From an uncultured Bdellovibrio sp. (GTDB lineage: Bacteria > Bdellovibrionota > Bdellovibrionia > Bdellovibrionales > Bdellovibrionaceae), in the NCBI GenBank assembly GCA_946480995.1, contig CAMLMF010000049.1, positions 1-10,427 on the forward strand: DNA of 10,427 nt, in the 5' to 3' direction. The position numbers and the translations under genes are program-made. Of the stretch, positions 7,039 to 10,427 are shown piece after piece. The notes under the pieces were generated by a model. That model worked only from the letters and a program-made list of their open reading frames with translations, made no database searches and was not told the origin of the DNA. Position 1 is the stretch's first letter; the number at the start of each line of letters is the position of its first letter.

Positions 7039-7527
7039 ATGAACGTCGAAGCTCATGGTTCTTGGTTACCGCTAACGGACTACTCTACTAAATACAAAGT
7101 TAGTGTGAGTACTCTGCGCCGAAAAATCAAAGCCGACGACATTAGGTTCCGATTTGAAGACGGCAAGTACTTCATCATGGACGAACCGATGGGTACCCAT
7201 CAAAGAGTACATCGCCCCTCCCAAGACCGCGAAATCTTGGTGGGTGCTCATCATGGAATGATGAAAGGTAGTGATACTATGTCCGCTTCTTCAAAGGACG
7301 ACCTAAAACCGCAGGACCTTCAGGATAAATCGGTGAAGTCGAATAAGGACGAGCCGATTTTAACTGCTGCCAATAAACTTCTGAACGAACTCAAAAAAGC
7401 CTACACGCAAATTCTGCAGGAAAAGGAAGAGCAAATCTTCCAACTGCGTGAAGAGGTCACTGACCTTAAAACGCTGGTCCGCGTGTTGGAATCTGAAAAC
7501 GAACGCCTAAAAGGTTTCAAACAGTAA
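7039..7527 (+). CDS. Small HTH protein with C-terminal leucine zipper (hypothetical regulator)
   Basis: A 162-residue soluble protein I cannot assign to a named family. Residues about 11-46 (from LTDYSTKYKVSVSTLRRKI to EDGKYFI) read like a MerR/excisionase-type helix-turn-helix with a short wing: 'KYKVSVSTLRRKI' fits turn plus recognition helix and 'FEDGKYFI' the wing. Residues 50-105 are polar, rich in Lys, Asp and Ser, and probably disordered. Residues 112-160 are a strong coiled coil with Leu at 136, 143, 150 and 157 exactly seven apart, Leu126, Ile133, Val140 and Val147 in the other core position and Asn154 near the end, so a dimer is likely. The ATG has AAGGAA five bases upstream. The downstream gene starts one base after the stop, so the two share a transcript. 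A DNA-binding role is inference; a structural or adaptor protein is the alternative. Confidence 0.85.
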   Translation: MNVEAHGSWLPLTDYSTKYKVSVSTLRRKIKADDIRFRFEDGKYFIMDEPMGTHQRVHRPSQDREILVGAHHGMMKGSDTMSASSKDDLKPQDLQDKSVKSNKDEPILTAANKLLNELKKAYTQILQEKEEQIFQLREEVTDLKTLVRVLESENERLKGFKQ

Positions 7528-7528
7528 A

Positions 7529-8044
7529 ATGAGCGCCTTATCGGCTCTGTTGCTCCTGGGTTTTCTTCAGCCAAGCTTAGCAAAGAACAATAAGTGCGTG
7601 CCAGCCATTCAAATTATGACCGTGCGTGGACACTCCATGGATGGTCTTCTAAAAGAAAACCAAGATTTAAAAATCGATACGAATTACTACAACTGTAAAG
7701 ATCCGCAACGCGCCGACATTGTGGTCATTAAGAAAGAAGGCTTCCCTGCGCCGATCATCAAGCAAGTGTTCGCCATTCCTGGGGATCGTTTTGAACTTAA
7801 AGGTAATGAAAGTGGCGGCGCTGAATTCTTGGTGAACAAAAAACCAATCAAAAACTTCCAAGGACAGCCTTATCGTTTTAAGGCGCAGGCATTTAAAATG
7901 TTAAAGCTTTACGAAGGTGACTTTAAATCTGTGCTACCTAAAGACATGTACTTTGTATTTGGAACAACCACTGACAACTCGAAAGACTCCACTAAGTTTG
8001 GCCCTGTCCCGCGGGCAGAGATCATTGGGAAAATGGTCAAATAA
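7529..8044 (+). CDS. Exported signal peptidase I-like (S26) protein
   Basis: A 171-residue protein related to type I signal peptidases (family S26), which cut signal peptides with a Ser-Lys dyad. The nucleophile block VRGHSMDGLL places Ser36; the Lys block IIKQVFAIPGD places Lys78; the last block DNSKDSTKFGPVP (149-161) keeps the Ser151 and Asp153 equivalents of E. coli LepB box E, although the LepB 'GDN' just before is 'GTT' here (145-147). In place of the usual membrane anchor, residues 1-18 look like a cleavable signal peptide (Leu-rich core, SLA then Lys19), with no positive charge in its N-region. Cys23 and Cys56 could form a disulphide after export. The length is nearer TraF-type S26 proteins than LepB. 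It is coupled to the HTH gene with a 1-base gap and has only a distant AAAAGG (7509-7514). Activity and substrate are unknown; a second, specialised peptidase is my inference. Confidence 0.85.
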   Translation: MSALSALLLLGFLQPSLAKNNKCVPAIQIMTVRGHSMDGLLKENQDLKIDTNYYNCKDPQRADIVVIKKEGFPAPIIKQVFAIPGDRFELKGNESGGAEFLVNKKPIKNFQGQPYRFKAQAFKMLKLYEGDFKSVLPKDMYFVFGTTTDNSKDSTKFGPVPRAEIIGKMVK

Positions 8045-8065
8045 AATACAAAGGCTCCTAGATAA

Positions 8066-8095
8066 AAAAAGGACCAGATTGCTCTGGTCCTTTTT
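8066..8095. terminator. Bidirectional intrinsic terminator between the S26-like gene and lon
   Basis: AAAAAGGACCAGA (8066-8078) pairs perfectly with TCTGGTCCTTTTT (8083-8095) around the 4-base loop TTGC. The A-run on one side and T-run on the other give a U-tract in both directions. It lies 21 bases after the S26-like stop and 39 bases beyond the lon stop, so it can end both convergent transcripts. Confidence 0.92.
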
Positions 8096-8134
8096 AACAT
8101 CATCGTTTGGGAGGGGCGATGTTTTTGGCTACGA

Positions 8135-10427
8135 TTAAGCAGCCAAAGATTTTGATTTCTTGTGATCTTTTTTCGCAGCTGGTTTCTTGTCTTGGCCTTT
8201 CGCCGATTTGTCGAAAACCACCGCAAAAACTTCATCTAAATTATCCGCAAAGATAAAGTTGATTTTGTCTTTGAAGACTTTAGGGATGTCAGCAATATCC
8301 TTTTGGCAAGCCAGTGGGATAATGATGTTTGTAATACCTAAGTTCAAAGCCGCTAAACACTTTTCACGGATTCCGCCGACTGGAAGGACGCGACCTTGTA
8401 AAGTCACTTCACCAGTCATCGCGATATCGTGACGAACCGGAGTTCCTGTCATCAAACTAACAAGCGCTGTTGTCAGAGTGATACCTGCAGAAGGACCATC
8501 TTTAGGGATCGCGCCTGCTGGTAAGTGAACGTGAACATCATATTTTTCAAAGAAGTCTTCTGGAATTCCCAGTTCTTCTTGGTGTGCGCGTGCATAAGAC
8601 ATTGCTGCGTGAGCAGATTCTTTCATCACATCACCAAGTTGACCAGTCAGTGCAAGATGACCTTTGCCTTTCATTTTCAAGGCTTCGATCGTCAACACTT
8701 CGCCACCAGCTTGAGTCCAAGCAAGACCTTGTACAACACCCACTTGGGAATCGACAAATTTGTCATCACGTTGGAAGCGTGGAGGACCAAGAAGTTCAGG
8801 AACTGTTGTTGCGTTTACTTCAACAAACTGTGCTTCTTCCATGACTACCATTTTTGCCACTTTACGGCAGACAGAACCCACTTCGCGTTCAAGGTTACGA
8901 AGGCCTGCTTCGCGAGTGTAGCCTGCGATAAGGTATTTGATACCTTCGTCAGTGAACTTAATATTTTCTTCAGTAATACCGTTGGCTTCGATTTGACGTT
9001 TGATCAAATGTTTTTTCGTGATCAAAAGCTTATCGTTTTCAGTGTAGCCAGGGATATTTAAGATTTCCATACGATCGCGAAGTGCCGGTGGAATGTTTTC
9101 CAAGACGTTCGCAGTCGCGATGAACAACACATTTGAAAGGTCGAAATCGACATTCAAATAGTTATCACGGAAAGTTGCATTTTGTTCTGGATCCAAAACC
9201 TCTAGCATTGCTGCTGAAGGATCGCCTCTGAAATCAGAACCCAATTTATCAATTTCATCAAGAACGATAACTGGATTATTTGTTTTCGCTTGGCGAAGTG
9301 CTTGGATAATTTTACCTGGCATCGCGCCGACATAAGTACGGCGGTGACCACGGATCTCTGCTTCATCCTTCACGCCGCCCAAAGCGATACGGAAGTATTC
9401 GCGACCCATAGCGCGAGCAATGGATTTACCCAAAGAAGTTTTACCTACGCCCGGAGGACCACCGAAGCAAAGAATTGGACCTTTTAGGTTTGGCTTAAGT
9501 TTACGAACAGCCAAGAATTCCATGACACGGTCTTTTGCTTTTTCTAGTTCATAATGATCTTCGTCTAAAATTTCTTTTGAACGTTTAAGATCAATATGGT
9601 CGTTAGATTTTTTGCTCCAAGGAAGATCTGCCATCCAGTCAAGATATGTACGAACCATTGTTGCTTCTGAAGCATCTGGGTGCATACGCTCTAAACGGCC
9701 CAACTGTTTCAAAGCTTCTGCTTCTACAGTTGGTGGCATTCCTGCGTTGATCAACTTTTCACGAAGCTCGTCCATCTCTTCAGATTTAGAATCGCCTTCG
9801 CCAAGTTCATTCTTTATAGCTTTCATTTGCTCACGCAAGAAGTACTCACGTTGAGTTTTCGACATGTCGTCTTTAGCGCCGCCACGAGTTTTTTGTTGAG
9901 TTTGGATAACTTCCAACTCTGCAGCTAAAATTTCATTTACTAGACGAAGTCTTTCAGTTGGTTCAAACGTTTCTAAGATTCTTTGTGCATCTTGAACTTT
10001 GATACCAAGGTTTGAAGCGATGATATCTGCCACACGACCTGGATCAGTGACGTCATCCATAACCAACAAGATGTCTGGAGAAATTGGGCGACCCAAAGCG
10101 ATGATGCGCTCGATGTGCTCTTTCGCTGTTCTGATCAAGCCTTCGTTTTCAACGACATTGTTTTGTGCTGGGATGTCTTCAATTTTTTCAACAGCCACTT
10201 CGAAAGAAGGAGATGTCTTAGTGAAGTTTTTTACACGTGCTTTCGCAACACCCTGGATAAGAAGTTTTACGCGGCCATCAGAAAGCTTGCGCATTCTCAT
10301 GATCATCGCAACAGTACCTACTGTATAGATGCTGTCAGGAGTTGGGTTTTCTTCAGTGATGTCTTTTTGTGAGGCTAAGAAGATCAAACGATTCTTCGAC
10401 AAAGCCTCTTCAACGGAACGGATAGAA
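8135..10427 (-). CDS. lon: ATP-dependent protease Lon (N-terminus cut by window edge)
   Basis: Lon is the AAA+ serine protease that unfolds and degrades damaged and regulatory proteins in the cytoplasm. The frame is open to the window edge: residues SIRSVEEALSKNRLIFLASQKD are the normal Lon N-domain, so the TTG at 10402 is an internal Leu and not a start. 763 residues are visible, with about 30-40 missing judging by E. coli numbering. Counting from the first full codon: N-domain to about 200, Walker A GGPPGVGKT near 322-330, Walker B VIVLDEID at 386-393, then the protease domain with Ser646 in PKDGPSAG and Lys689 in GGIREKCLAA. The 43-residue spacing equals that of E. coli Ser679/Lys722. About 25 extra C-terminal residues form a Lys-rich tail (DKKPAAKKDHKKSKSLAA). 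The gene converges on the S26-like gene. Its promoter lies outside the window. Confidence 0.98.
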   Translation of the reverse strand, partial: SIRSVEEALSKNRLIFLASQKDITEENPTPDSIYTVGTVAMIMRMRKLSDGRVKLLIQGVAKARVKNFTKTSPSFEVAVEKIEDIPAQNNVVENEGLIRTAKEHIERIIALGRPISPDILLVMDDVTDPGRVADIIASNLGIKVQDAQRILETFEPTERLRLVNEILAAELEVIQTQQKTRGGAKDDMSKTQREYFLREQMKAIKNELGEGDSKSEEMDELREKLINAGMPPTVEAEALKQLGRLERMHPDASEATMVRTYLDWMADLPWSKKSNDHIDLKRSKEILDEDHYELEKAKDRVMEFLAVRKLKPNLKGPILCFGGPPGVGKTSLGKSIARAMGREYFRIALGGVKDEAEIRGHRRTYVGAMPGKIIQALRQAKTNNPVIVLDEIDKLGSDFRGDPSAAMLEVLDPEQNATFRDNYLNVDFDLSNVLFIATANVLENIPPALRDRMEILNIPGYTENDKLLITKKHLIKRQIEANGITEENIKFTDEGIKYLIAGYTREAGLRNLEREVGSVCRKVAKMVVMEEAQFVEVNATTVPELLGPPRFQRDDKFVDSQVGVVQGLAWTQAGGEVLTIEALKMKGKGHLALTGQLGDVMKESAHAAMSYARAHQEELGIPEDFFEKYDVHVHLPAGAIPKDGPSAGITLTTALVSLMTGTPVRHDIAMTGEVTLQGRVLPVGGIREKCLAALNLGITNIIIPLACQKDIADIPKVFKDKINFIFADNLDEVFAVVFDKSAKGQDKKPAAKKDHKKSKSLAA

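Noticed and set aside
8125..8146. Second hairpin TTGGCT/AGCCAA with a 10-base loop at the lon stop codon
   Set aside because: The loop is long, the stem only 6 bp and no T-run follows in either direction; the perfect hairpin at 8066-8095 is the better terminator.
8525..9061. Plus-strand open frame of 178 codons opposite lon, rich in Phe, Cys and His
   Set aside because: It is antisense to the AAA+/protease part of lon; the odd composition is what the complement of Lys/Glu-rich coding DNA gives.
10400..10402. TTG as a possible start codon of lon
   Set aside because: The frame continues to the window edge with residues SIRSVEEA that align with the normal Lon N-domain, so this codon is an internal Leu.

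Overview
The window looks like ordinary chromosomal DNA of a Gram-negative bacterium. Gene content and protein style suggest the Bdellovibrio group (Bdellovibrionota), but that is recognition without a database search. There are no rRNA or tRNA genes, CRISPR arrays, insertion sequences or phage genes that I can see. Coding density is high, and two convergent gene pairs are each closed by a bidirectional terminator.

Bases 1-5465 (+ strand) are the distal end of a respiratory complex I (NADH:quinone oxidoreductase) operon in the order nuoJ(partial)-K-L-M-N. These subunits form the proton-pumping membrane arm. Spacing is very tight: J/K overlap by 11 nt, there are 11 nt between K and L and 3 nt between L and M, and M/N overlap by 1 nt. 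All key charged residues of the three antiporter-like subunits and of NuoK are present. A strong hairpin terminator follows at 5487-5520.

Bases 5538-6737 (- strand) encode a patatin-like phospholipase/acylhydrolase with an intact Ser-Asp dyad. About 300 bases separate it from the divergent + strand genes. That gap holds candidate promoters for both directions, a 12-bp palindrome, a possible 55-codon minus-strand ORF, and a leader hairpin just ahead of the next ribosome binding site.

Bases 7039-8044 (+ strand) form a two-gene unit with a 1-nt gap. The first gene encodes a small DNA-binding-type protein with a MerR/excisionase-like helix-turn-helix and a C-terminal leucine zipper. The second encodes a short exported relative of signal peptidase I (S26 family). 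This pair is the least ordinary part of the window. It ends in a near-perfect hairpin terminator (8066-8095) that also serves the convergent lon gene.

Bases 8135-10427 (- strand) encode Lon, the ATP-dependent AAA+ protease. Its N-terminus runs off the window, and it carries a lysine-rich C-terminal tail. I find no convincing new multi-gene system. The best leads are the zipper/HTH plus S26-like pair and the regulatory architecture of the 6738-7038 gap.
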